Of a stretch of DNA of 64,000 nucleotides, positions 23,311 through 35,640 are shown one piece after another (within the stretch, counting starts at the first letter, position 1; each line of letters begins with the position of its first letter). The notes beneath the pieces were generated by a model. That model worked only from the letters and a program-made list of their open reading frames with translations, ran no database searches and was not told the DNA's origin. The stretch is from Nissolia schottii. Its lineage: Eukaryota > Streptophyta > Magnoliopsida > Fabales > Fabaceae. The translations under genes and the position numbers were made by a program. The DNA is taken from the NCBI GenBank assembly GCA_003254905.1, contig QANU01083749.1:98203-162202 (forward strand), written 5' to 3'.

Positions 23311-24125
23311 TTTGCTACGGGACCACCTTTCTTTCTACTAGCTTACCAACAGACTTATCTCTCCTACCGGGAACACTAGTCTAAGGGCTGACGAACGTAC
23401 ACGCAGCTCTCACTGCTACACCCCCAGAAAAATTGAAAAGAGAACTTTTAAAGCTTTGAATAACTAGAATCAGAGAAAAGATGAACAAGATAATAATAAC
23501 GATCATTCGTAACCTAGAAGAGGCTCTGATACCTGAGCGGGGCTGGATCTTGACCAAGGAAATATTGAAAATCAAAGTCTTTGTATAAATCGTAGTTAAC
23601 CATTTCTTCAAGTTCATAATACGAATATTGTTGAGAGGTATGTTGCAGAAAATTGATAAGATTGAAATAATAATAATATAAACGACAATAAATGATAAAT
23701 AAAGTGATCACAAAGCGGATTTGAAAATATGTTTAATTTAAATTGGAACAAAATAAAGAACATGAAACTTAGAAACACTTACAAAGGGATTTTGAATAGG
23801 AGAATTTTTTTGTAGTTCTGAAAGCATTGTACAAGAAATTTTTCCTTCTAGTTCTCGCTCTGCCTAGCACTGGTCTAGAACCCTTAATTTATTGTAGTTA
23901 TAAAGCAAACTGATTGACTGGTTGAAATTACATAAAGTAAGGATTAGACATAAAGTTTACATTATTGAGGTGAAGGTATAATAATTGAGTTGATCTGGCC
24001 TTGTAATGATTTCTCATGCTGGCGGTGTCTTTTTATGAATAGTGAGTGTGCTGTTGAACAGTATTTTTGTCGGTTGCCGACACCTGTAATTGGTTCTTGA
24101 AAAGTTATGAGTCTAGTATGCCATA
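23311..24125 (-). other. Endogenous caulimovirid intergenic region (copy 3)
   Basis: Non-coding sequence matching 13800-14172, with about 140 bp more between 23620 and 23760. Contains the primer site at 23523-23534. Between 23301 and 23390 a stretch (cttatctctcctaccgggaac) has no counterpart in copy 2. Confidence 0.6.
23523..23534 (-). promoter_or_regulatory. Putative tRNA-Met primer-binding site (copy 3)
   Basis: Minus-strand aggtatcagagc, 11 of 12 identical to the initiator tRNA-Met complement; only the first base differs. Copy 2 differs at another base, so between the two copies the whole site is supported. Confidence 0.65.
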
Positions 24126-25420
24126 TTAGTCATCTTCATTATGTTGAAGGTAATTTGATGAGCTAGAGGCTTCATCTTCTTGAGCAGGATGGAGAGAATT
24201 GAGTTTCCTCAATCGTTCTTGGAATTCTCCTTCTAAAGAGGCGGCTGCGAGGGCTGCCATAATTTGAGCTTTTTCTACCAAGAAGGTAGATTGATTTTCT
24301 TTTTGCTGTTGACCCCGTAGTTCTTGAAATTTTCCTTGATTACTAGCGTTGATCCATTCAAAAAATTTTTCCCTTTTAATAAGATTTATATTGAACTTTG
24401 TCCACCACTTTACCCTTATTGATCGTACTAACAAATGCAGCTCGGCTTGTTCTGTGAACTTAGCCGTAGACTAATCCCAAGACATAATCCATGAGATTGC
24501 CTGGCTGACCACAGAAGAAATGAGCTGATAACCTTCTACAAAGGTGGTATTTTCTTTAAAATACAAGTAGCTATCTTGAACTTCTTTAGGAAAATTTGTT
24601 AATGTGGGTCCAAATTCATGGAACCACTTAATGAACCATTTTGGGAATTTTTAGGGCATTCCCTTTTTGAACCAGAAATCAAGAGTGTTGATAGGATTTA
24701 TAGTAAAAGGTATTTTACCAGGCATCAATATAATCTTGATATGAATAATTCTGAGGATTGAACTGCCTGGAAAAAGTTTTTGGTTTAAACAATTCCTGAT
24801 TCCAATCTTGAATAGATAATACCTTTAATATTTTGACCTTTGAGTGCAGAAAGTAATCGTTTTGATCTTTTTTGTGGGCCAGTTCAACTGACTCTGTATC
24901 TATTAGAATGAACTCGTAAAAGTTCGGGTTTTGAGCGGATGGTTGGTATGGTATTGGAAAGGTGAAGGGAAAATTTGTTGAGCAATTTCTCGAGGAGATT
25001 TCTTCATCCATTCTTTTTCAATAACAAAGAGGGGAAGCAAGTCTTCCTTTTCTTGATACAAGGGTTCTTGAGTTAGAGGGGTCGGTTTAAATATGTAGGA
25101 GTTAGTAAGGAATTGTGATAGGTTAAGGGTGTAAATTTATTGTAACTTGGGATTAACGGATTTTGACTTTGTTGAGACATGGTCTTTACAACTTGTGAGT
25201 AAGGCCTTGGGTGAGGTGTTGAACTAGGACCTATTGGATTAATGAAACTTTGGGCAGAAGACCGTATTGAACTTTGGGCCGATGACCCAATAATATTCTT
25301 GATTGATGATGTCAAGGTTGCAGGTGTAGTGGAACCCAGTGGGGGGTCCATATTGATCTTTGGTGGGTGTAGTCTCACTCATTATTTTGATCCCTGTAGA
25401 AATTCTCTTGTAAGGAAATC
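24126..25420 (-). pseudogene. Endogenous caulimovirid 3' ORF of unknown function (copy 3)
   Basis: Most complete copy of the ORF downstream of the polymerase. Frames in order on the minus strand: serine/proline-rich N-terminal part (25073-25378, with SSAQSSIRSSAQS and PHPRPYSQVV), middle part 24715-25011 with aromatic-rich SRQFNPQNYSYQDYIDAW, a region with FCGQ-type codons near 24500, and the helical end 24126-24434 (EWINASNQGKFQELR, EDEASSSSNY). At least three frame breaks. Length in total about 430 codons. Such an extra ORF after RNase H would fit florendovirus-like caulimovirids, but this is inference from layout. Confidence 0.6.
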
Positions 25421-25646
25421 TGGTCAAGCATTGGTGTTTCCTTTTATATGGACTATTTCGAAATCAAAACAAGATGGTAGAGATTGCCATCGAGCAAAAA
25501 TATGTTTTGAAACTAGATTTTTGACATCTTTTTGTAAACCAGAGGGAGCAGCTTTACAATCAGTTTTAATCAAAAACTGTTTGTTAAATAAATCGTCTTG
25601 AAATTTTATAACACATAAAACAGTTGACAAAATCTCCTTTAACCAA
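25421..25646 (-). pseudogene. Endogenous caulimovirid RNase H, C-terminal part (copy 3)
   Basis: Minus-strand frame with VIKFQDDLFNKQFLIKTDC, SKHIFARWQ and FEIVHIKGNTNA, the C-terminal half of the caulimovirid RNase H domain (conserved FARWQ and HIKG). Upstream the viral similarity stops at about 25646 at unrelated sequence, so copy 3 is a truncated insertion fragment. Confidence 0.8.
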
Positions 25647-25829
25647 ATATCGAGCTAGAAGATGTAAGAAGGACATCTTTATAGAAATAAAAGACAACAT
25701 GGTAAGTCGAACTTCACAAACATTGAAACTAAATATTAGATGATTATTTAATTTGTCAATTTTATTCTGAGATCTACACTAATTTGGTTGGTAAGCTAAT
25801 TTTTATGATATATGTGTGTGTGTCTAGAA
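25647..25829. other. No feature seen
   Basis: Short AT-rich spacer with a (GT) run near 25812-25822. Confidence 0.5.
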
Positions 25830-26800
25830 CATATGTGAAATTCCAAGCAGTATCGTGAAATAGTATGGCCATGAATTTGGAGACACTGTTTACACGATTA
25901 ACCAGAAGGACAATTGCTTCAAGTTGAAGGTTATCCGACATGGAAAAAAAAAGTTTTCTTTGAGGAAGGTTTTGAAGATTTGATAAACTTCTATGGGTTG
26001 AAGAAGGAATATTGATTGAAAATTGATTGAAAATTGATTATCAAAATGGTGGTATATTCAGTATACAGGCATTTGATGATTGGAGGAGAATCATTCTTGT
26101 TGAGAGATATGCTGAAAGACATAAATGGAATATTTTCCCAAATTCTGAGTTTGTAGCTGAAAATATTGATATTGATAGCATGATGGATGATGAGTCAGAA
26201 GCTGTGGACACTGATATACAATCACAGTCTCCCATTCACAATGACAATTCCGTTGATGTACCAAAACAATGATTCCTTCAAGCCCTAAGGTAAAAGAACT
26301 ACATTGGAAATTGGAATTCAGTTTACTATTATTTTCTTTTCAAACATTGTTACATTTAACTTATTTATGGATACTTTATTTCCAGGCAATTTTCCAAGAG
26401 ATTAAGAGAGTATGAAGCTAGTCAAAGTCATATGATAACTATCTTTTGATTAGCAATAAATTTGATTTAACATAGCGCCTACCAAAATATTTTTTTTTTC
26501 TTATTACTCACCTTTATTTAATTTTTTTTCCCCGGACATTTCCTGTTGAGTTTTCACGTGTCATACTTAGTTATGATTTTGGTGGTAGCTAGGTGTTGCA
26601 GGTTTGGCATGGAGGTAAGGAACGTCTTTACCCTTGCAAGTTAAATTGTTCAAAAGCTGAACCAGGCTAAATGGGATTGTGGATGGAAGGATTTTTGTGA
26701 GGAAAACATCTTAAAGGCAAATGAAACATGTATTTTCGAGATTATTGATCCAAAGCAGCGTATCGTCAATGTTTCTGTGCAAAAGGCTAGTTAATTGCCA
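25830..26800 (+). pseudogene. Broken B3-domain transcription factor (REM-like)
   Basis: Codons near 25875-25935 read EFGDTVYTINQ and CFKLKVIRHGKKK. After a one-base shift in the A run (25940-25950), they read FFEEGFEDLINFYGL. This is the F-x-GW-x-F-x-x-x-x-L pattern of plant B3 DNA-binding domains. The open frame 26027-26272 continues with IQAFDDWRR and an acidic tail. A second B3-like piece lies at 26680-26790 (WDCGWKDFCEENILK, CIFEIIDP). Splice-like junctions occur at 26287 and 26600. The frameshift, the stop at 25991 and the missing first half of both domains argue for a pseudogene. Family role: nuclear DNA binding. Confidence 0.65.
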
Positions 26801-29800
26801 TGTCTTAGTATGATTTGAACTCTCTATGTGTCATAGCTTTAAATGTTGTTTTATTAGTATATGGTAATTGATGGTATTTTGCAATTGATTTTTGAGTATA
26901 TTTTTAAAAGAGGCACACCACGTATGTCTTTGAATGTTTATTCTTTTTTTTTTGTCACTTAAGTGTGTTGATTATTATTATTTGTCACAAAATAAGTTGT
27001 TTTTGTTGAAAATTTGGTATTACAATTAATTAGTGTACTGCCGAAATAGGTCAAACGAGCTATGCTTCTCTTTTTAGATTTCATTTTGTTTATGTGTTTA
27101 TGAAAACTTCCATCTGATTACTTTGTCTTATTGGAAAGGTAAATTGTTGAGTTGCCTGTTTGCTCTGCTGAGGAAATCAATGATGTTGTATTCTGTCAAT
27201 CCAGTTACTTGGTATGAGTATAATGAAATGAAACTCACGTTTCCTTACTTGTTTCCTTCATTTTCATTTAAGCAAAACTCATCTATTTTTAGATTGGTTC
27301 CTTTTCTTTTCTAATGTTATGTTTAGGAGCAAGCTTTTGCAGTGATGGTGGAAGATAATGGAAGAAGAAGTGTTCAACATTTTTCCTTGGGTGGAGAGGA
27401 AAGCTTCATTGGTGGTGATGTAGTGAGTGAACCAAAGTAGAATCTTATATCTTTTTTTTCATTGCATTTGTTATAACAGTCCCGCTACATGTACACCCAA
27501 AAACACGCACCATACATACACCCCGTACTTATATACGCTGGGTCCCACACAATAACTATCCATTTTCATACACTTCACCATGTTCATCCACGCGCGCGTA
27601 CATACACATGAAAAATAAACCGTTCGCGCTTCCCCCCATTCTTTAGAAAAATATGATTCCAAAACCTTTCGTATTCGCACTTTTGCTCTGCAACCCCATC
27701 ATTTTCATGTCAAAACAATTATAACTTATTTTTTCCAAACTTCAATTCTGCAAGTACTTTAAAAATATCCATAATACTCCACTATAAAATGTTAAATACA
27801 AATCTAAATTTACATTTAAAATTGGCTAAAACCATACAACATCTCCAGTTTTTACATCAACAATATGAAAGGAAAAAAACAATATGAAGGGGGGAAAAGA
27901 TGAAACAATAGTAAATGAAAAAGATTAAATAATAGTAAATGATTGAAACGATCAAAGACTTTGAACCTTGAATGACGTTTGTATATTCTAAAATAATTGG
28001 ATTATACCTGCAAAATTAACATGCAAGAATAATGCAAAATATAGTTAAAAATATGACTTGAGGCATATATGCAACAAAAGCTTATATGTGATAAAAAAGA
28101 ACACAGCTCATTCACTCTCCACGAACCTATGCATTTCACCCTTGTCATTATATAACAAAGGAAAACTCTCCAGCTTGCACTACAGGGTCCTAAATTAAAA
28201 CCAAACAAGAACAACATAAGCTAGTGAGAGGGTCTCAAGGTTTGAAAAAAATAAATTTCTTTAGAAGCAGCACACTTTAAATTTGAAGCTACAAAAAAAA
28301 AAAAAAAACTTAAAAATATTGAGTTCATGGAGCTGCCGTAAAATAATTAGCAAAAGGAAAGACGATAAGAATGTTTGCAGCAAATTTGTAACCGATCCTT
28401 CTTTAACTAAAATACCAACTTATTTAAACAATAAAGAACATATTTCAACAGGAAATGAGACTAATCAGGACAATGCAAAAATGAGAACTCATAGGCACAA
28501 GGCAAGAGTACTTTCATTCTTCCTCGACAACAACACTAATCTCACCTCTTTCCAGAAAATCAACTAATCAGGACAATGAAACATCGGAACAGTGGATGAC
28601 GAAACTAGCTTCAACAGACGAGGGACTGAGGGACCCTCGAGAAGACGCCGAGTTCTATGTGTGTTTGTGGTTCTTAGATAAACAAGTGTTCTTGCCCCTT
28701 TATGTTTTTCTTTTCTCTTTTTCTTTTTTAAATTTTAAATTAGGAACCACCGCTAAAATCACTGAACTGCCGCAAAATGCTTACACTTCACGACTGTTAC
28801 AATGAACCGCCACAAAATGATCGATGCAGATTGCATAAGAAAACAAAATGAACCCATGTTTGTATGGCAAACGACCAATACCAATAGGGAATCTTTTAGC
28901 ATGTGATCATGACTATAATCTTTATAGTGGTTAATAGGTCCTACTTTAACATGTGCAATGTTGTTCATTGCAAAGCCAAAATCTACATGATTATCTCCTA
29001 GATGTGGCCACATTGATTTTTTTTGGGTTTCATATCTATGAAACTTGACCATCCATAGATAATCCATATATGTGCATACATAACTAGGCATGCACACAAA
29101 CCGTGGTCCTGCTGTTACGACCCAAATGTGGTCCCCAATTTATTTCAAAGTCACGTTGTACACATTTTGCTTGCAAAAATAAAAATTACTTGATCAAAAA
29201 AATAAAAGAAAAGAAGACTAGTTGAATGAAGAATTGTAGGTATTAGAAGCAATAACATTATAATTCTCTAGAACAGTTAGTTAGTTTCCAATATAATTTG
29301 GCTATAGGAATAACTAAGCTTGTGTAGGGTTTCATTTGCCGTTATTCTTAACCCAAATAATACTATTTGAACAACGAAAAGGATGTCTTATCTAAATAGC
29401 ACTATTCTTCTTAATCCTGAAGGATATATTTAACTCACCCCGTTGTTTAATTAGAAAAGAAAGAAAGAAAGAAAAAACAATCAACTCTCTACTTCAAAAA
29501 TTCAAGTTAAAAAATATAATTTCATGCTAAAAGATATGAAAATATGAGAGAGAACTAATGTATGCAACCATATCGCTGCTATTTGTTTATAACATTAACA
29601 AGAGCTAATACATTTATTTAATGATGTAAAAAAAATAATTATTTCATCTATATATTTATATATAAAAAAATGGTTCTCAAGTTTATGTAAATTGTTGGAA
29701 TTTTGAAGAAAGCTTCTAAATAAAAGAAAGGTAGAATTAGTCTGCCTTTTTAGAAGTGTGTTAAAAGTTACTTCCGCTTCTATTTTTATTTTTTATCATA

Positions 29801-29856
29801 AAAGTACTCGTTTTTTCAAAAGAAAAATTTATATATATACATAGAGAGAGGTTACT
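26801..29856. other. Intergenic, no intact gene seen
   Basis: A possible stray exon at about 27330-27440 (glutamate/glycine-rich codons after a ttatgtttag acceptor) may belong to the B3 relic. At 28745-28830, aaccaccgc, gaactgccgc and gaaccgccac look like CACTA-type subterminal motifs without a visible terminus. The remaining open frames have no recognisable content. Confidence 0.45.
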
Positions 29857-30310
29857 GAACAAGAGAATGTCGGTGGTGTGTATACTTCTGTATTCAGTGA
29901 ATGAATTTACAAGTAATTATAAGCCTATTTATAGGTTCTATACAATAATGACAATTATATACAAATCAATTAAGAATAATTCTAAATCTGTAAATATCTT
30001 TAATAGATATGGTAAATACGTTTAATATCCCCCTCAAACTTAAGAGTTGGTGTTCACAAAACCAACTTGAGTTTAAAAACTAGAGAATAGTAACAACTGG
30101 GATGATGAACTTTAGTAAACAAATCAGCATGTTGATCAAGTGTCCCAATGGAGATGAGTTGAAGAACATCGCGAAGAATATGATGGCAGATAAAGTGGCA
30201 GTCAATCTCAATGTGTTTGGTACATTGGTCGATGACATCATTATGAGCAATCTGAACAGCACTATAGTTATCACAATAGAGATCAGTAGGAGAGGATTGA
30301 GACATCATTT
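29857..30310 (-). mobile_element. Ty1/copia retrotransposon 3' remnant with LTR
   Basis: The minus-strand frame 30054-30308 is the end of the integrase/RT polyprotein: LYCDNYSAVQIAHNDV, TKHIEIDCHFI and DQHADLFTK are the conserved RNase H tail of plant Ty1/copia. It is followed by a purine tract (gtttgagggggga) and an LTR of about 177 bp (30033 down to 29857), with a TATA motif cctataaatagg at 29922-29934. The LTR start reads ta instead of tg, and the polyprotein is cut off at 30310, so only a tail remains. Confidence 0.85.
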
Positions 30311-30597
30311 CATTTAACCTTTCATTATTCTGTCTTTTGCTTTAGGCTATACCAATTTTCCTCTCAGCTTTAATTTTGTTTGGTTTGCCTTTAGTTCTCC
30401 ATAACGATTCACTCTCAAGTTCTTCTAGGCTTTTTGCCTTCAGAAATCAATTTCTGAGGAGACCCTGAGCACTTGTACTCTCTTTGCATCTCATCCTTCA
30501 GAATTTATTTTTCGAAGAGACCCATTTATTCTATTGCGCATCCCTAAATGTTGACTTTCGTGGAGTGTGCACTTATTTTTTATAATTGTCGTTACTT

Positions 30598-30990
30598 TAG
30601 TTTTCCTTTGTCTCCTTTGATGTCCCGTTGGAGGCTTTGCGCCTGCCATTCATGGTATATTTTATATGCTTTTGCACAGCTGCTTTCGTTGAAAGCTTTC
30701 ATTTGAGCTTTCCACGATGATTTTGCTTTTCCTTTATTTCATTTGATATCCCATCAAAAGCTTTGTACCTACCATCTGTGATACTTTTTATATGCTTTCA
30801 CATGGCTTCTTCCAACGGAAGCTTTTGTGTGAGCTTTCCGTGGTGATTTCGCTCTTCTTCTGTTTCATTTGATATCCTATTGAAGGCTTTGTAGATGCCA
30901 TGCGCGATACCTTTTATATTCTTTCGCATGGCTTCTTCTGTCAGAAGCTTTTGTGTGAGCTTTCTGCGGTGATTTCGTTTTTCTCGATGC
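30598..30990. repeat. 126-bp tandem repeat, about three copies
   Basis: The landmark tttga(t/a)(g/a)tcc(c/t) occurs at 30616, 30742 and 30868, giving a period of 126 bp. Each unit has tttatatgcttt...catggct and agcttt(cc/ct)gtggtgattt(c/t). Copies differ by about one in ten bases. Start and end of the array are approximate. Confidence 0.85.
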
Positions 30991-31068
30991 CCGAGTAGGT
31001 AGCTTGGGGGAATTAGTGGTTTGCTGTAACGTATTAAATAATAGTAGTTGATGACAGGATCAAAGCAA

Positions 31069-31122
31069 GTCTTGTAGAGACGTAGGTGGCTATAGGTCTT
31101 GTAGAGACGTAGGTGGCTATGG
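31069..31122. repeat. 27-bp direct duplication
   Basis: gtcttgtagagacgtaggtg followed by gctat occurs at 31069 and 31096. Confidence 0.9.
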
Positions 31123-33480
31123 CCTCAACCTAGTCATTGAACTAGAGATTGTTTCCATTTTCTTCTTATATGTTGGTTTGCCATTCGATTGGCTATCCTT
31201 CGCATCTTCTTTGGTAAGCCTAGCCTGCCATTTGGATGGCTAGATGTGTTTTGTCTTCTTGTGGTGTTTGCTAGTTTGTCGTTAGGTTGGCTAGCATCAC
31301 CATCTGGGTGGCTTGCTGTGTCATTGTCAGGTGTTGGTACTTATTGTTCCGAGGAATAATGGCAAGCACAAGAAATAATACAATCTCAACATTCAAAGCA
31401 ACAAGATGTATTTTATCGATTGCAGTAAATATATGGCGATTAACCGATGAAAATATTGAACTTTGTTTTCTTTGAGGCTGTTAATTTTCATGCTCAATGA
31501 ATTTGCAATAGGAATTTAAATGAACTATAACCAACTGAAATTGATGAAGATTATAAGTGGTGACTTATATCTTGAAGTTGTTTGTGTGTGTTTTGTTGTG
31601 ACTTTGTTCCAAGTCATCGTTGCACTGATGTATGACTCTCCTTTGCCCTTCCTGGGGTTGTGGCTTCAGAACCTAGAACCTTACTTGTCTTCTTAAAATT
31701 CTTACTAAGTCCAATTTTGAAAAATTGGGAGATTGGGTCATGCCCTCCTTGGAGCTTGGGACTGTGCGTTGAATCCTCTGCGGAGTCCCAGTTTAGGACC
31801 TGGGGCTCAGAAATTGGGGTGTCTTCCGATTTGAGAAATTTTGAGTTCAAGTACTCTTCTTTTTCTTTCCCTTCTGTATTTTTCTTTAATTTTTTGTGGT
31901 GTATAACCTTTTTTGGGTGAGGACCCTTTCGCTTCTTCTTCTAGCATGCTCTCATCTTCCCTTCTTTCTTCTTTTTTCCTAGGCCCATTCTTCCGTTTTT
32001 TAATAGGCTTTTCTCTTTTTTTTTAAAATTTTCTGTCAGGCCCTTTTCTTTCCTTCTTTTTTTCAAGAGCCTTTCTCTCTCCTTTTTTTTCTCTGCCAGG
32101 ACTCTTTTGCTAATGACTTTTCACCTTCTTTTTGTGTGGGCTCTGAATCATGGTGAGCCCATTTTTACCTTCCTTCCTTTTTTTTACTCTTTGGGTCAAG
32201 GCTCAAATTCCTTCTCCAAAACCCTAATTTTTTTTGTTGTGTCGCAGCCTATCACCCATCCTTCGCCAGCGAAGATTCTGGCGGCCCTTCATCATTCTTC
32301 TTCCCTGCGGCCCCGTTGACAGCGCAGGTGGGGCTACTAGGTGGTGGCGAGACGGCACATGGTGGTGTGGATGGTAACGGTGGTATCTCGACAGAGGAGT
32401 GTGGTGTGGTGCTGTTGGGTCTCGCTCGCTTCCACAGTGGCAGGGTGCGCCTGACTTCTTTCTTCCCTCAAGTTGATCTCACATGGTCGCATTGGTGGGG
32501 CGACGAACTTGTAACGTTGAAGCAACAATACTATTGGAATGGAGTGCCACGGTTGAAGCCATTTCCGTCGGGTTCTTTCTCCACGTGTCGACCCGTTGGC
32601 TCATGTCACAGTCGCTGCTACTGCGCGTTCTTCCTCCTCCTGAGCACAGTGGGTGTGGCTGAAGCCATACTCGACCTTGGTCTTCCTCTCCCTCGCGAAC
32701 GTGGAATATGGTAGGACCAGAGAGGATCGAGCCCAACATCTCAGATTCTCAAGAGCTGCCAATTTCCTTCTTCAACGGAGTGTGCATATCTCTGAATTTC
32801 TTCTTGACGTCCATGTTTATTTTTCTTGTTCTAGATTCGTTTTATTGATTGCTTGCCTCTGTGATGTATTTCTTCTTGAGACACAGATTTGTTCTTGTTC
32901 CTCAAGACATTTTGGAATCTGGTTCTTTGTTGTGGATCCTATTGGTGGTGCCGGAGTTGTTTCTTACTTCTATATTATGTCGAAAATCATATTTATAAGC
33001 AAAGGTACATATTCATTTGGAAGGTATATGTGTAAATTAAAAAATAAAAAAGTAATTTTGTTTTATGTGTTTTTTTCTCACTATCATAATACATTAAAAT
33101 ATCTACTCACTATAGTTTATATACATTTTATATATGTTTACATGTGCTTGTGTATGTATATATATATTTATATACTTAAGAGTGAATTTAAATTGATTTT
33201 AATTTTAAAAAATAAAAATTAATTTAAATTGACTTTAAATTAAAAAAATTAGGATTATAAAAAAAGTGAATTTAAATCGATTTTTTTTATAATAAAATTA
33301 ATTTATTTTTATAACAATTTTTAAAAATAAGTTAATTTCGAATTTTTGATCTTTTATTTTAAAAAATTTTCTGAGTGCAAGGGGGATCAACCTTAAATGG
33401 AATGTTTATAGGGGGACCCACTTCTAGCTACAAAGAAAAGAAAAGAAAATCTTGTCGTTGAACTTTTGTCATGATGAAGC
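31123..33480. other. Intergenic, no gene assigned
   Basis: 31150-31330 has loose repeats of a ggctagc / ttggctatc type. 31600-32300 is CT/T-rich. 32230-32720 is GC-richer with overlapping open frames on both strands (132 and 189 codons on plus) that show no known domain; it may be the 5' part of an unknown element. 33180-33370 is AT-rich low-complexity sequence. Confidence 0.4.
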
Positions 33481-33508
33481 GTCAACAACTACAAGTAACA
33501 TAGCCTAA

Positions 33509-33514
33509 CACGTG
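33509..33514. promoter_or_regulatory. G-box upstream of the alpha-SNAP gene
   Basis: Palindromic cacgtg, 232 bp before the start codon, extended to aacacgtgtcc, which is like ABA-response (bZIP/bHLH) sites. Single motif; function not tested. Confidence 0.4.
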
Positions 33515-33745
33515 TCCACGGGACAAAAGGGGAGTTAGTTGATTTCCGACAAACAAACAAAACCCTTCAAAACGCATCGTCGTTTTCACGCAACTCTCTC
33601 TACTGCCAAAACTGGTGATTCCATCGCCTGTGTCGTTTGTGGGTATTCAACTATCCATTACCAAAAAAGCAAAAGAGGGGTAGTTAGTGAAGTGAAGTGG
33701 TGACAGCAGCAAGAGAATTCCATAACCAACTCACTCCGGAGAAAA

Positions 33746-35563
33746 ATGGAAAGTGATCACATAGCGAAGGGGCAAGAATTTGCGAGGAAAGCGGAGAAGA
33801 AACTCATATGCGGTTGCTGCGCCGTGTTAGGTTCCAACTACGAGGAAGCCGCCGAACTCTTCCAGAAATCCGCTACTTCCTTCAAACTCGCTAAATCATG
33901 TCTGTTTTCTATCACATTCTCCCTCTCTCTTCTTCATGATTAAATGCTCAAATTGGTACACGCAACCATCAAAATTAGTCTCTTAAAAGATTTTTTTCTT
34001 ACAGCAACTTGTTACTTCATCATAATGTAGAGTATCTAGCAATTTAAATACTAGATTGGTGTAGAAAACTTTTGGAGCACTAATTTGAAGTTGCGTATAT
34101 CTTTTGATTCGTACGTCACAAGTTCATGACTGTGCTCACGGCGTTAGGTAGCTGAAGAAGTCTTGAGGGTTTTGGAATTCCCAAACGATCAATTTTGAAC
34201 TTTGGGGCTCTTGGGCATTCGTTTTTGTTGTGAAGCAAGGGCAAAATGTTTCAACTATTTTTTCTTTCTCTCTTTCTGTTTTGCTTCCTTTGATGGGTGT
34301 GAGATTGAGAATCACCCTCTTGATTGGTTGCTTGGAATTTTGGGTTTTTGGAAATCCCTAGTGATCAAATCAAATATTTGAAATTTTTTGGTACATTTTT
34401 GTTCCAAAAAAATGTATTCTCTGTTATGTTTATCTTGGTTTGTTTTGTTTTGTTTAATTCCTCTTTTGTCTCGGTTCCTCCGCAATGGGGCATGGTATTG
34501 TGGGAAATTTGGTCTATGTCTTTTTAACTTTGATGGCTGTGATACACATTTGTTTAGGGGACAAAGCAGGGTCAGTCTACATGAAATTGTCTAAGTGTCA
34601 TATGAAGGTATATACAAGTGTGTCACAATGAATATTTCAGACTTTAAAAGCGAATTTGAACCTTTGAGTTTATATATGATAATAGTTTGCAATGATTTCT
34701 CCAGTTAGATAGCAAGTACGAAGCTGCAAATGCTTATGTAGATGCTGGCCATTGCTACAAAAAAACATCCACGAAAGGTTCGCTTCAGCTTCTGTGTCTC
34801 TGCGTTTGTTTGTTTGTTTTGGTTGGTATTGCATGCACAACTTATTGGTGTCGGTAAATACCCTTCACTGAGATCGGAATCTAAAATGATTCCGTTGCCA
34901 CTCTTGAGATCCCTACAATTATATTAAGGCTTGGTTTCGTAATGCTCTTACGCTCTAATTGCATGCACAACTTATTTGTGTCGGTAAATACACTTCACAG
35001 AGATCGGAGTCTAAAATGATTCTGTTGCCACTCTTTAGATCTCTACAATTATATTAAGGCTTGGTTTGGTAATGCTCTTACTCTATAAAAGTTGCTTTGA
35101 AAAGTTGCAAATGCCGTGTTTGTTCAAGTAATCTAAAAGTCACTCTCAATTAGCAGAAGCTACAAGAATAGTGTTTGGTAAATATATCATTAAGTTGCTC
35201 TTAAAATATAAGAAGACTATAAAAAGCATAAATATTTAAAAATAATTTACATTTTTACTTTCCATTAATTAGTGAATGGCAATATTGAGTTTTTATTAAA
35301 AGTTAAGGTTATATGAGTCTTTTTAAGGTCTGGAGAGCTAGATCCACCTTTGAAAAGCATTTTTTGAAGGCTCCTAATAGCACTTTTGGCTCTCATCATA
35401 AGTCACAAGCAAAACCTTCCCAATTTTTTTGTTTACCAAACACAAAAATTTGGCTTATGCCTTTTCAGAGCAGGAGCATTCCCTCAAAAAACTTCACCAA
35501 ACCAAGCCTCTGTGAGCTTTCACTAAGATTTCAGATTGGGAGGTGTAACCCTACAATTGTCCC

Positions 35564-35601
<38 letters not shown>

Positions 35602-35604
35602 CTG

Positions 35605-35640
<36 letters not shown>

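Noticed and set aside
32316..33222. Overlapping plus frames of 132 and 189 codons
   Set aside because: No domain, no splice signals that make sense, and a low-complexity tail; not called as genes.
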